DNA of 28,514 nt from an uncultured Clostridia bacterium (lineage in GTDB: Bacteria; Bacillota; Clostridia; Christensenellales; UBA1242): the NCBI GenBank assembly GCA_947626155.1, contig CANQRC010000009.1:1-28514 (forward strand). Direction: 5' to 3'. Below the pieces are notes generated by a model, which saw only the letters and a program-made list of their open reading frames with translations, had not been told where the DNA came from and did not search any database. This document shows positions 22,801-28,514 of this stretch, in pieces. The position numbers and the translations under genes were made by a program. Position 1 is the first letter of the stretch. Every line of letters begins with the position of its first letter.

Positions 22801-23092
22801 CGTCGTCTATCTCGTGCTTATGAGAAAGCTTGCACACTTTGCAGGTGTGAATCACATAACTTGGCTCATCACAAGTTGCCTCGTGCTGCTCAGTGACCTC
22901 AAGCGTGCAGTCTTCAAGCACCCTTTCGCCGCAGCCGGAGCAAATTCTGTAATGCATATGGCTGCCTTCTTCTGCAAGTTCAAAAGTCCAAGTATGTTGG
23001 TGTGCGCACGCCGAAAGAAGCACCCCGCCCAAGACGGTGAGGCTGCACATAACAAGTGCCAAAACAAAAGTTTTGAAAATTTTTGTCTTCAT
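19865..23092 (-). CDS. Cys-rich BspA-like leucine-rich repeat surface lipoprotein (1075 aa)
   Basis: Large exported protein. Signal peptide with hydrophobic core (FVLALVMCSLTVLGG) and lipobox LLSAC place the lipidated Cys at residue 29, so it is anchored to the outer face of the membrane. Residues about 30-610 hold many Cys/His modules, alternating 'H.H...C..C' (RICSGCGE) and 'ATC...G...HTC..C...ALGH' types, about sixteen CxxC-like pairs in all. They may bind metal or form stalk domains. From about 650 to 1050 run LRR_5/BspA units (AFSGCSQLQTL, AFYGCENLEHA). The ATG at 23092 is preferred to the GTG at 23098, because GGAG stands 7 bases before it. It begins 16 bases after valS with no terminator between, so it is in the valS transcript. 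Likely role: adhesion or ligand binding at the cell surface (family inference). Confidence 0.85.
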   Translation of the reverse strand: MKTKIFKTFVLALVMCSLTVLGGVLLSACAHQHTWTFELAEEGSHMHYRICSGCGERVLEDCTLEVTEQHEATCDEPSYVIHTCKVCKLSHKHEIDDARGHDYGDPQPLYQDDNPNDDNPGQYLKRHASYCSHDNTHVVEEECSFTKTEVVEPTCSNAGFTKHICETCGGYYTSDEKDALGHQFGQWQYEEKDGHFVHYQICSNEKCDLPNHRFEEVCSDDTTTMNLLSTTDATCTAASTEVYECLKCKRQVSTHNIAALGHAYEKYEYVQQQDGTYKHKKICVRPTGEDTTCGHEELEECTFLIEIKNPTCDDEDGAGYTLHTCKFCTHSYKDDIKEKLEHIWTEYYKNADGLHERKCEQGNHFETHEPNYKEDTTAEDCENAEHTTLTCQFDGCNYTENFDGKPATGHVPSSWTHYETEDGTHMHKKYCTVCEEVLEEAECKFTPTITKATCESRGFTTFTCPDCAHEFVDDWQDQLGHSWAEWLADGDRHYRICQNDPEHIQEHTINKNEKETSPTCTEAGNITITCLHQAEDAQCTITSVTPIDALGHLWNWDTKTNPDLKINEHSGHENAKCGRCGETHTGAHLYTKNNLCDYCGWDGLLYTMNSDGTASLSSDRYVDNVKEIIISDLTPNWNVPETGAGERQMGVGYKIVTIATNSLSQNKNVEKIVFGKNITQVSDSSIFGCKNLKIVVFNEGLQIIRPEAFSGCSQLQTLQVLNADGEIDELKKVPTTITYISSAAFKQTAFEADQENWVDVFYNTAEETQELVGRALILGGQLLSVKLNDGKNIFEVPQEVKLIAENVFRNMKNLNTIILPNSIKKIEKDAFYGCENLEHAVFNGNVNEWLAISFGNDYSSPMHYAKSFTVKDVSEELVIGDNVSTIPAGCFYADEIKSVVIGENVVSIGAGAFENCKNLASVIIKSKKIKYIGENAFKGTAFYDNPESWDASGALYIDGYLIEVKKEAQGQSAEGEDKKVFTVKEGTTLISCGAFRDCSLLEHIFVSKTVERIGANAFVGCTSLKTLTIEDTEHDWVVWTEVIGRGCDVSNPSSNASHAPSFYVGEWYWNGLKKK

Positions 23093-23108
23093 AATCACTC
23101 TCCTAAAT

Positions 23109-25520
23109 TTAATTTTGCTCTAAAATAACTTTTCCAATTTCAACTTTGAAGTCGCCGTCTTTGTAGTTTATTTTTCTTGCGCCGGCAACGCCTTTCAGGT
23201 CCGCCTCCGCCTTTTTGATGAAGTCACAATTTTGGGATGTTATTGTTATGTCCTCAACTTCGGTTTTTAAAGACAATTTGTTTTCGCTCTTAAATTGGCG
23301 AACTGCCGAAACAATGTCAAGCACCTCTTCGCCCTTATCAAGCACAGATTTGTCCACTTTGTCGCCAAGGTCAAGATAGCCGGAAACGTGAATTGAAATT
23401 TTGTTTTCAATTTTTGCATAATAGCTTTGATAAATTTCCTCGGTGATGTGTGGAACAAATGGAGAAAACATTTTAAGCATGCCAAGAAGCACGTGATAGC
23501 AAGTGTATTTTGCGCTTTCGCATTCGCGCGCGCCAAAAATATTTGGATTGTAAAGGCGGCGCTTGACAAGTTCAACATAGTTGTCGCAGAAATCCCAGAA
23601 AAATCTTTCCACTTCGCTCAGCGCCAAACTTATTTCATAGGTGTCAAGGTGTTTGATAAAACTCTTGTAGAGGTTTTTGTATTTTTCCAAAAGCCAAGCA
23701 TCCATTGTTTCAAGTTTGACCTCTTTTGGAGTGTAATCTTCAAGGAAGCTCAAAACAAATTTGCTTGCGTTCCAAAGTTTGTTGACAAATTTTTTGCCGT
23801 TGTCGAACTCAAAAAGTGAAAAAGCGGTGTCCTTGCCAAGCGCCATGTTGTTTGCCCAATATCTTGTCACGTCGGCACTGTTGTTTTTGACAATTTCTTG
23901 TGGCGAACCAGAGCCATTGCTCTTGGATTTTGAAAGTTTGCTGCCGTCAGAACTTGTCACATAGCCCGAAATCATAAGGTCCGTCCAAGGCAGTTTTCCA
24001 AAGTGATAAAGGCTCTTCACAATGGTATAAAAGTCCCAAACACGGATATTGTCGTGGGCGTTTGGCCTCAAATTGAATGGCACAAAGCTGTCGTCCAGCC
24101 CCTTGTGCGTGACCATGTCAGAAGAAATTTGTGGAGTCAGGCTGGAAGTTGCCCAAGTGTCCATAACATCAGTCTCTGGCTCAAATTCGCCGCAGCCGCA
24201 TTCGCATTTTTTGTGTGGCTTGTCTTTAAGTGGGTCAACCGGCAAATCTTTTTCGTCCGCGAAAATTGGCTTTCCACACTTTTTGCAATACCAAACAGGG
24301 AATGGAACACCATAATATCTCTGCCTTGAAATGCACCAGTTCCAAGATAAATTTTCCACCCAGTTTAAGTATCTTGCACGCATATTTTGTGGGTGCCAAT
24401 TAAGTTTCAGCCCGGCATCATAAAGTTCTTGTTTATGAGAGAGAACATCAATAAACCACTGCTTTTTAACCTCAATTTCAACAGGCGTGCCGCAGCGGTC
24501 GTGCGTTGAAACGGTGTGGGTGATGTTTTCTTGCTTAATCAAAAGGTCTTCCTCTTTAAGTTTTTCAATAACCGCCTTCCTGCAAGCCAAAATTGGAAGC
24601 CCTTCAAACTCTTTTGCAAGCGCCGTCATCCTGCCGTTTGAGGTGAAGCACTCTTTAATTTCAAGGTTGTGTTTTCTTTGCCACTCTTTGTCTACATTAT
24701 CACCAAAAGTGCAGCACATAACCACGCCCGAGCCCTTTTCCATGCTGACAAGTTCATCGGCGAGCACAGGCACTTCAAAGCCAAAGTGAGGCACAATAAG
24801 TTTTTCTTTTAAAAGGTGTGCGTTTTTCTTGTCCTCAGGATTTATGAACACGCAAACAACGCCGCAAAGCATCTCTGGCCTTGTTGTGGCAACGGTCACG
24901 TATTCATTTTTGCCCTTGATGAAGAATTTTAAGTAATTGAAAGTGCTTTCAACATCCATATCTTCAAGTTCACTTTGTGCGCAAGCGGTTTGGCACTCCG
25001 TGCACCAAAGTGATGGCGCTTTGTCCTGATAGATGTAACCTTTTTTATATAAGTCCAAAAAGGATTTTTGAGAAATTTTTTGCGTGTTTAAAGAAATGGA
25101 AGAATAATGTTCTTTCAAATTGCAAGAAAAGCCGGTTGATTTATATAAATCAAAAAATTCGTCCTCAAGTTTTCTCGTTTCGTCCAAGCAAATCTCAATA
25201 AATTTTTGTCTTTCAAGTTCGCTGGCGTGCTTTTTGATTTTCTTTTCAACATATCTCTCAGTTGGAAGTCCGTTGTCGTCAAAGCCAAATGGAAAATACA
25301 CATTCTCGCCCTTCATGCGGTGATGTCTTGCAATTGTCTCAATGTGGGTGTAGCTTGAAAGGTGTCCCATGTGAATGTGGCCGTTTACTGTTGGTGGCGG
25401 CGTGTCAATGGCAAATTTTGGCGCATTTGAGTTTTCGTCAAATTTGTAAACATCATTTTCAAACCAATAGTCTTGCCACTTTTTTTCTTTTTCTGCAAAA
25501 TTGTATTTTTTGTCTAACAT
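23109..25520 (-). CDS. valS: Valine-tRNA ligase
   Basis: Charges tRNA-Val with valine in the cytosol. Class I motifs: the HIGH equivalent HMGH (50-53) in PPPTVNGHIHMGH and KLSKS (528-532). The CP1 editing domain lies at about 190-345 with ATTRPE (211-216) and THDRCGTP; NWCISRQRYYGVPFPVWYC is typical of ValS, and CKKC/CECGC (412-443) form a zinc knuckle. At 803 residues it is shorter than the usual 870-950 residues of Firmicutes ValS, and DTWATSSLTPQI in place of DTWFSSALWPFS points to the archaeal-like ValS type. The ATG at 25520 is chosen by GGAGGG; the longer frame from 25574 begins at the -35 box. No T-box leader fits in the roughly 25-base leader, which is unusual for a Firmicutes aminoacyl-tRNA synthetase. 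Confidence 0.95.
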   Translation of the reverse strand: MLDKKYNFAEKEKKWQDYWFENDVYKFDENSNAPKFAIDTPPPTVNGHIHMGHLSSYTHIETIARHHRMKGENVYFPFGFDDNGLPTERYVEKKIKKHASELERQKFIEICLDETRKLEDEFFDLYKSTGFSCNLKEHYSSISLNTQKISQKSFLDLYKKGYIYQDKAPSLWCTECQTACAQSELEDMDVESTFNYLKFFIKGKNEYVTVATTRPEMLCGVVCVFINPEDKKNAHLLKEKLIVPHFGFEVPVLADELVSMEKGSGVVMCCTFGDNVDKEWQRKHNLEIKECFTSNGRMTALAKEFEGLPILACRKAVIEKLKEEDLLIKQENITHTVSTHDRCGTPVEIEVKKQWFIDVLSHKQELYDAGLKLNWHPQNMRARYLNWVENLSWNWCISRQRYYGVPFPVWYCKKCGKPIFADEKDLPVDPLKDKPHKKCECGCGEFEPETDVMDTWATSSLTPQISSDMVTHKGLDDSFVPFNLRPNAHDNIRVWDFYTIVKSLYHFGKLPWTDLMISGYVTSSDGSKLSKSKSNGSGSPQEIVKNNSADVTRYWANNMALGKDTAFSLFEFDNGKKFVNKLWNASKFVLSFLEDYTPKEVKLETMDAWLLEKYKNLYKSFIKHLDTYEISLALSEVERFFWDFCDNYVELVKRRLYNPNIFGARECESAKYTCYHVLLGMLKMFSPFVPHITEEIYQSYYAKIENKISIHVSGYLDLGDKVDKSVLDKGEEVLDIVSAVRQFKSENKLSLKTEVEDITITSQNCDFIKKAEADLKGVAGARKINYKDGDFKVEIGKVILEQN

Positions 25521-25545
25521 TATTCCCTCCGCAAATTGCAAGTCT

Positions 25546-25574
25546 ATTTTAACAAACAAAACAAAAAAAATCAA
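25546..25574 (-). promoter_or_regulatory. Promoter of the valS-lipoprotein operon
   Basis: Minus strand: -35 TTGATT (25574-25569), 17-base spacer, -10 TAAAAT (25551-25546) preceded by TTTGT. There is no room for a T-box between it and valS. Confidence 0.6.
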
Positions 25575-25590
25575 CTATTTAACATACTGG

Positions 25591-25623
25591 TTTAAAAATA
25601 AAAAACACATCTTGTGTGATGTG
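25591..25623 (-). terminator. Terminator of the ABC-2 transporter operon
   Basis: Minus strand: CACATC (25623-25618) pairs with GATGTG (25611-25606) around ACACAA, followed by a T-rich tract. It separates the ABC-2 operon from valS. Confidence 0.82.
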
Positions 25624-25627
25624 CAAT

Positions 25628-26659
25628 TTATTTTGATTTTGCCTTTTTTGGCTTTGAAATTGAAAACTTGGCTTTCTTCCTCTTTCTTCTTGCAGTGAAG
25701 AAGTTTGTTTTCTTGTTTGAATACAAAATCAACACAAGTGCGCCAAACACCACAATAGATCCTATCAGCACAAGCCACATTGCAAGTTCGGACACAGTCA
25801 GGTCAAAAAATTTAAGTTCCACTTTATAATCCGAAAGCAGTTTGTTGACTTCTTCGCCGGTGATGCCAAGTTTTTTGCCAAACACGCTGATTGGGCCATC
25901 CATAAAGATTTTTCTAAATAGTGCCGCCGAATACGCCCCCGGAATGAAGCAACAAATATATTGAACAGGAGCCGGCAACATTCCCACAGGCGTGTAAGCC
26001 CCTGTCAAGAAACCTATCAGTGCGCTGAACACCGAGTTGAAAGAGGTGAGAGCACTTTCCGTCTTGATAAAGCTTATTATAAGCACCATAAAGAATGAGG
26101 ATGAAAGAATTGAGACAACTGTGGCAAGAAGAAGTTTCATAAACAGCCCAAAAGTCATAATCAAACCGCCCGTTGCAGCAAGGTAAGTTAAAGCGAGCAC
26201 GAGTACCCCGCCAACAACACAAGTTGTGATGACAAAAGTTGAGAGAATGTAACTTAAATAAACAATCCATCTTGGAATTGGCGCAGCCAAAACATCATTG
26301 ATAGAGCCTCTGTCGCGGTCTCTGACCATAACCGTGCTTGCGTTGAAGGCAACCGTTATGCAGGAAACCGAAACCACTCCCGCAATCATCCAGTTGTTTA
26401 TAATCAGCCCAATTGCGTTTTCAATTTCGCCAGTGCCTTTAAATTTTTCAACCAATCCGGCAAACTCTTCAGTCGAATAAATGATGTTTGCAATGTTGTC
26501 GGTCTGCATTTTCCCCAAAAACAAAATATAAAGCAAAAGCACAATGACTGGCGCCAAAATAGAAAAGAACACCATCATTTTATCTTTCATAAATATCTTT
26601 ACATTTCTAATAACTAGGGCTTTAAGTGGCAGCCACAGACTTGCTTTTTTTGTTCCCAT
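25628..26659 (-). CDS. ABC-2 type transporter permease
   Basis: Inner-membrane permease of the ABC-2 (drug/lipid exporter) class, 343 residues. About six hydrophobic segments: one near 30-48 followed by an extracytoplasmic stretch, a core of four (about 93-235) and a last one near 295-318. The TVMVRDRDRGSINDVLAAPI segment after the second helix is the conserved cytosolic coupling region of this class. The C-terminus is a highly basic tail (RRKRKKAKFSISKPKKAKSK), which may contact the membrane or ATPase. The ATG is 3 bases after the TAG of the ATPase gene, so the pair is coupled. Cargo unknown. Confidence 0.87.
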   Translation of the reverse strand: MGTKKASLWLPLKALVIRNVKIFMKDKMMVFFSILAPVIVLLLYILFLGKMQTDNIANIIYSTEEFAGLVEKFKGTGEIENAIGLIINNWMIAGVVSVSCITVAFNASTVMVRDRDRGSINDVLAAPIPRWIVYLSYILSTFVITTCVVGGVLVLALTYLAATGGLIMTFGLFMKLLLATVVSILSSSFFMVLIISFIKTESALTSFNSVFSALIGFLTGAYTPVGMLPAPVQYICCFIPGAYSAALFRKIFMDGPISVFGKKLGITGEEVNKLLSDYKVELKFFDLTVSELAMWLVLIGSIVVFGALVLILYSNKKTNFFTARRKRKKAKFSISKPKKAKSK

Positions 26660-26662
26660 TTC

Positions 26663-27571
26663 CTACTCTCCAAACTTTTTGCCTGTGATGTTCAAAAAGA
26701 CGTCGTCCATGTCGCCTTTCAAAACTTCAATGTCGGTGAAATATTTTTTGTATTTGTCAATTATCTCAACCGCCTCTTGGCTGTCCTTTATATTTATTCT
26801 GTAACAATCTCCAAGATAAACTGCCCTGTCGCCAATGAGTTTTTCAAATTCCTCATCTTTTTTCATGTATGCCTTGATGTAATCGCTTGTGTATTGGTTT
26901 TTTAGGTTGTGAGGAGTGTCGTTTGCAACAATATGCCCCGAGTCAATAACAACAACTCTATCTGCCTTGTCGGCCTCTTCCATATAGTGGGTGGTCAAAA
27001 AGACGGTCATTTTTCTCTTGATACGAAGTTCATCAATCAATTGCCAAATCTTTTTTCTTGTGTGTGGGTCAAGGCCGGTGGTTGGCTCGTCAAGCACCAA
27101 AATTTTTGGAAGATTTATAAGCCCGCGCGCAATGTCAACTCTTCGCCTTTGTCCGCCGCTTAGGTTTTTGAAAGGCTTTTTCAAAATTGGCTCCAAATCC
27201 AAAAGTTCGGTAAGTTCGGCTAGACGCATTTTCCACTCTTTGCCAGAAAGCCCATAAAAGCCAGCTCTTGTGGTGAGGTTTTCTTTCACCGTCAAAACGT
27301 TGTCAAGTGTGGAATACTGAAAAACAACCCCAATCAAAGATTTTACATCATTCGGATTGGTGTCCAAGTCCAGACCATTGACATAAATTTTCCCGCTGTC
27401 TTTCTTCAAAATTGAGCAAAGCACATTGATTGTGGTGGATTTCCCCGCGCCGTTAAGCCCCAAAAATGCAAAAAGGGACCCCTCTTGAACGTCAAAAGAA
27501 ATTCCGTCAACCGCTTTAACATCACCATAATATTTTTTTAAATCGCGTATCTCAATAATGTTTTTCTTCAT
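26663..27571 (-). CDS. ABC transporter ATP-binding protein (DrrA/CcmA-like)
   Basis: ATPase of the ABC-2 exporter pair. Walker A is GLNGAGKST, the Q-loop GVVFQYSTLD, the signature LSGGQRRR, Walker B ILVLDEPTTGLD and the switch His in LTTHYMEEAD. The C-terminal 80 residues (regulatory domain ending GDMDDVFLNITGKKFGE) resemble the DrrA-type extension. The ATG at 27571 (MKKNIIEI) is chosen; an in-frame start at 27613 lies upstream of the -10 box at 27599-27594. The ribosome site is weak (GAGTGAG, distant). It ends in TAG, showing that TAG is a normal stop in this genome. First gene of a two-gene operon. Confidence 0.92.
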   Translation of the reverse strand: MKKNIIEIRDLKKYYGDVKAVDGISFDVQEGSLFAFLGLNGAGKSTTINVLCSILKKDSGKIYVNGLDLDTNPNDVKSLIGVVFQYSTLDNVLTVKENLTTRAGFYGLSGKEWKMRLAELTELLDLEPILKKPFKNLSGGQRRRVDIARGLINLPKILVLDEPTTGLDPHTRKKIWQLIDELRIKRKMTVFLTTHYMEEADKADRVVVIDSGHIVANDTPHNLKNQYTSDYIKAYMKKDEEFEKLIGDRAVYLGDCYRINIKDSQEAVEIIDKYKKYFTDIEVLKGDMDDVFLNITGKKFGE

Positions 27572-27593
27572 AAAATAAAACTCACTCGGTGTA

Positions 27594-27621
27594 AGTATAG
27601 CATAAAATAACAAAAAGACAA
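27594..27621 (-). promoter_or_regulatory. Promoter of the ABC-2 operon
   Basis: Minus strand: -35 TTGTCT (27621-27616), 16-base spacer, -10 TATACT (27599-27594) preceded by TATGC. Confidence 0.6.
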
Positions 27622-27637
27622 ATCATTTTTTTAGATA

Positions 27638-27688
27638 TGTCGAAAATTTTTAAAAAAATTAAATAAAAACATTTTACAAATTTCGACA
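27638..27688. repeat. Spaced inverted repeat TGTCGAAA / TTTCGACA
   Basis: Arms at 27638-27645 and 27681-27688 with 35 bases between them, in the intergenic region between the divergent ABC-2 operon and the DUF2188 gene. One arm lies in the spacer of the 27673-27700 promoter. The two sites are three to four helical turns apart, compatible with a looping or paired-dimer regulator. No regulator is identified. Confidence 0.4.
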
Positions 27689-27700
27689 AAATGTTATATC
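27673..27700 (+). promoter_or_regulatory. Promoter of the DUF2188 gene
   Basis: -35 TTTACA (27673-27678), 16-base spacer, -10 TATATC (27695-27700) preceded by ATGT. The following TATATA could shift the start by a few bases. The leader carries AAAGGAG. Confidence 0.5.
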
Positions 27701-27732
27701 ATATATAGGTAAAGAAAAAAAGGAGATTTATT

Positions 27733-28314
27733 ATGTGGTTTTTTAAGAAAAAAAACAAAGAAAAAGAAGCAAAACAAGAAGATGTAAAAGAGGTTGAGCA
27801 AAAGCCAGAGGAAAAGCCAGCCGAGGTAGAGGAGCCAAGGCCTGCTGCAAAAAAAGCTGAGCCAGCCAAAAAGAAACCTGCTGAAAGGAAACCCGCCGAA
27901 AAGACAGCCGCTCCAAAAAAGGCTGCCACAAAAGCAAAACCTGCGGCAAAACCTGAGGCTAAAACAGCCACAAAAACGACAGAGAAAAAACAAACAAAGG
28001 CTGCTCCAAAAGAAGAAAAGAAACCTGCACCAAAGCAAACAAAAAAGTCGGCTGAGAAGAAGGCAGAGCCTAAAAAGGCCGCCCCAAAAACAGTCAAACC
28101 TGCCGCAAAAGAAGAGAAAAAGAGCGTTTATCGCGTATCTTATGACAAAGAGACAAGAAATTGGTTGATTAAGAAAGATGGCGCAAAGAGAACAATTGCA
28201 TCTTTCCAAACAAAGGAAGAGGCACTTGGCCGCGTGAAAGAACTTTCTGCTTCAAAGGACGCCAATGTTATTGTTCACAAAAAGGACGGAAAATTTCAAA
28301 AGAAGAAGGCTTAA
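27733..28314 (+). CDS. Lys/Ala/Pro-rich protein with C-terminal DUF2188 domain
   Basis: 193 residues in two parts. Residues about 5-130 are a low-complexity chain of Lys, Ala, Pro and Glu (for example KKAEPAKKKPAERKPAEKTA), similar in style to histone H1-like bacterial tails. Residues about 131-190 (VYRVSYDKETRNWLIKKDGA then KRTIASFQTKEEALGRVKEL) match the DUF2188 fold pattern, ending IVHKKDGKFQKK. AAGGAG precedes the ATG with correct spacing. A DNA- or RNA-associated role is plausible from the basic tail, but the acidic residues mixed in weaken that, and the MWFFKKK start could instead be a short membrane-touching patch. Single-gene transcript. Confidence 0.8.
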   Translation: MWFFKKKNKEKEAKQEDVKEVEQKPEEKPAEVEEPRPAAKKAEPAKKKPAERKPAEKTAAPKKAATKAKPAAKPEAKTATKTTEKKQTKAAPKEEKKPAPKQTKKSAEKKAEPKKAAPKTVKPAAKEEKKSVYRVSYDKETRNWLIKKDGAKRTIASFQTKEEALGRVKELSASKDANVIVHKKDGKFQKKKA

Positions 28315-28327
28315 CCTTCTTTTTTTA
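28303..28327 (+). terminator. Terminator of the DUF2188 gene
   Basis: AAGAAGG (28303-28309) pairs with CCTTCTT (28315-28321) around CTTAA, followed by T-run. The stem includes the last codons and the stop codon. Confidence 0.82.
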
Positions 28328-28343
28328 TAGGACAGTGGCCCTC

Positions 28344-28372
28344 ATTTTGACTAGAATTTTGACTAGAATTTT
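28344..28372. repeat. Tandem 12-base repeat ATTTTGACTAGA
   Basis: Two exact copies (28344-28355, 28356-28367) plus the start of a third. Each includes TTGACTAG, the half-site of the palindrome at 19142-19153. It lies between two terminators, in a stretch with no gene. It may be a chance tandem duplication or a binding site. Confidence 0.55.
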
Positions 28373-28391
28373 TTCACAAAGCACGTTTAGT

Positions 28392-28431
28392 AAAAAAGAA
28401 GAACACAACATATTGTGTATGTCGTGTTCTT
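28392..28431 (-). terminator. Terminator of the tRNA-Ala transcript
   Basis: Minus strand: AAGAACAC (28431-28424) and TATGT/ACATA extend to a 13-bp stem with one A-C mismatch and a 5-base loop, followed by CTTTTTTA on the minus strand. It ends transcription 10 bases after the tRNA 3' end. Confidence 0.78.
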
Positions 28432-28441
28432 AAACCACAAT

Positions 28442-28514
28442 TGGTGGAGATGAGCGGGTTCGAACCGCTGACCCTCTGCTTGCAAGGCAGATGCTCTACC
28501 AACTGAGCCACACC
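28442..28514 (-). tRNA. tRNA-Ala (anticodon UGC), 5' end cut by the window
   Basis: Reading the minus strand: D arm GCTC/GAGC, anticodon stem TCTGC/GCAGA with loop CTTGCAA (anticodon TGC), T arm AGCGG TTCGAAC CCGCT, acceptor strand CATCTCC and an encoded CCA (28444-28442). The first three bases of the 5' acceptor strand lie beyond the window. The visible acceptor pairs include one G-U. Confidence 0.95.

Noticed and set aside
20084..23128. Long plus-strand ORFs opposite the lipoprotein gene (for example 21479-21928)
   Set aside because: They are antisense shadows of the repetitive Cys-rich coding sequence, without ribosome sites.
25521..25627. T-box riboswitch upstream of valS
   Set aside because: Only about 100 bases lie between the upstream terminator and the start codon and the promoter takes most of it; no T-box core sequence is seen.
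27694..28209. Minus-strand ORFs rich in Phe, Cys and Leu opposite the DUF2188 gene
   Set aside because: They are the antisense of Lys/Ala/Pro-rich codons and have no start signals.

Overview
The window is AT-rich DNA from a bacterium that looks like a low-GC Bacillota (Firmicutes), probably an uncultured gut Clostridia-type lineage. This rests on strong GGAG-type ribosome-binding sites, sigma-A promoters with a TG-extended -10, short hairpin plus T-tract terminators, BspA-like leucine-rich repeat proteins and ABC drug/peptide-type transporters. This is inference from gene content and signals; no rRNA or other taxonomic marker is present. TAG is used as an ordinary stop by a normal gene (ABC ATPase ending at 26663), so I see no sign of a variant genetic code.

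Left part (about 1-5400, plus strand): a run of small accessory genes. A short unknown ORF and a frameshifted unknown gene are followed by a cluster starting at a good promoter (1241-1268): an ATP-grasp ligase, a histidine phosphatase, a transglutaminase-like protein cut by an in-frame amber stop, and a fusion of a RyR-like domain with a P-loop domain. A BspA-type leucine-rich repeat gene follows, broken by a single-base shift at a run of six G.

Middle (about 5400-16000): mostly minus-strand enzymes with a few plus-strand genes between them. Four overlapping minus-strand genes (9116 down to 6586) encode an NT5C-type nucleotidase, a nucleoside hydrolase, a DUF5662 protein and a GNAT acetyltransferase. 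The first two could act in sequence on nucleotides (monophosphate to nucleoside to free base). Then come an ABC exporter, a PepC-like peptidase with an altered active site, a metallophosphoesterase, a double GNAT protein, a leaderless GNAT-like gene, an unknown protein with an N-terminal tetrapeptide repeat, and a truncated remnant of a class I glutamine amidotransferase-like (C26) gene.

Right part (about 16000-28514): more housekeeping in character. It holds a GreA-like factor lacking one of the two catalytic acidic residues, a MacB/LolD-type ABC ATPase plus FtsX-type permease behind a palindromic operator, a leaderless gene for a possible papain-like enzyme, a large Cys-rich leucine-rich repeat lipoprotein downstream of valS in the same operon, an ABC-2 type transporter pair, a Lys/Ala/Pro-rich protein with a DUF2188 domain, and a tRNA-Ala(UGC) cut by the window end.

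I did not find a clear CRISPR array, phage structural module, IS element or complete known defence system. The clearest window-wide patterns are (i) TG-extended -10 promoters in 16 of the 17 promoters I can place, (ii) two genes whose ATG lies exactly at the predicted transcription start (leaderless), and (iii) a concentration of broken genes in the first 5.4 kb.
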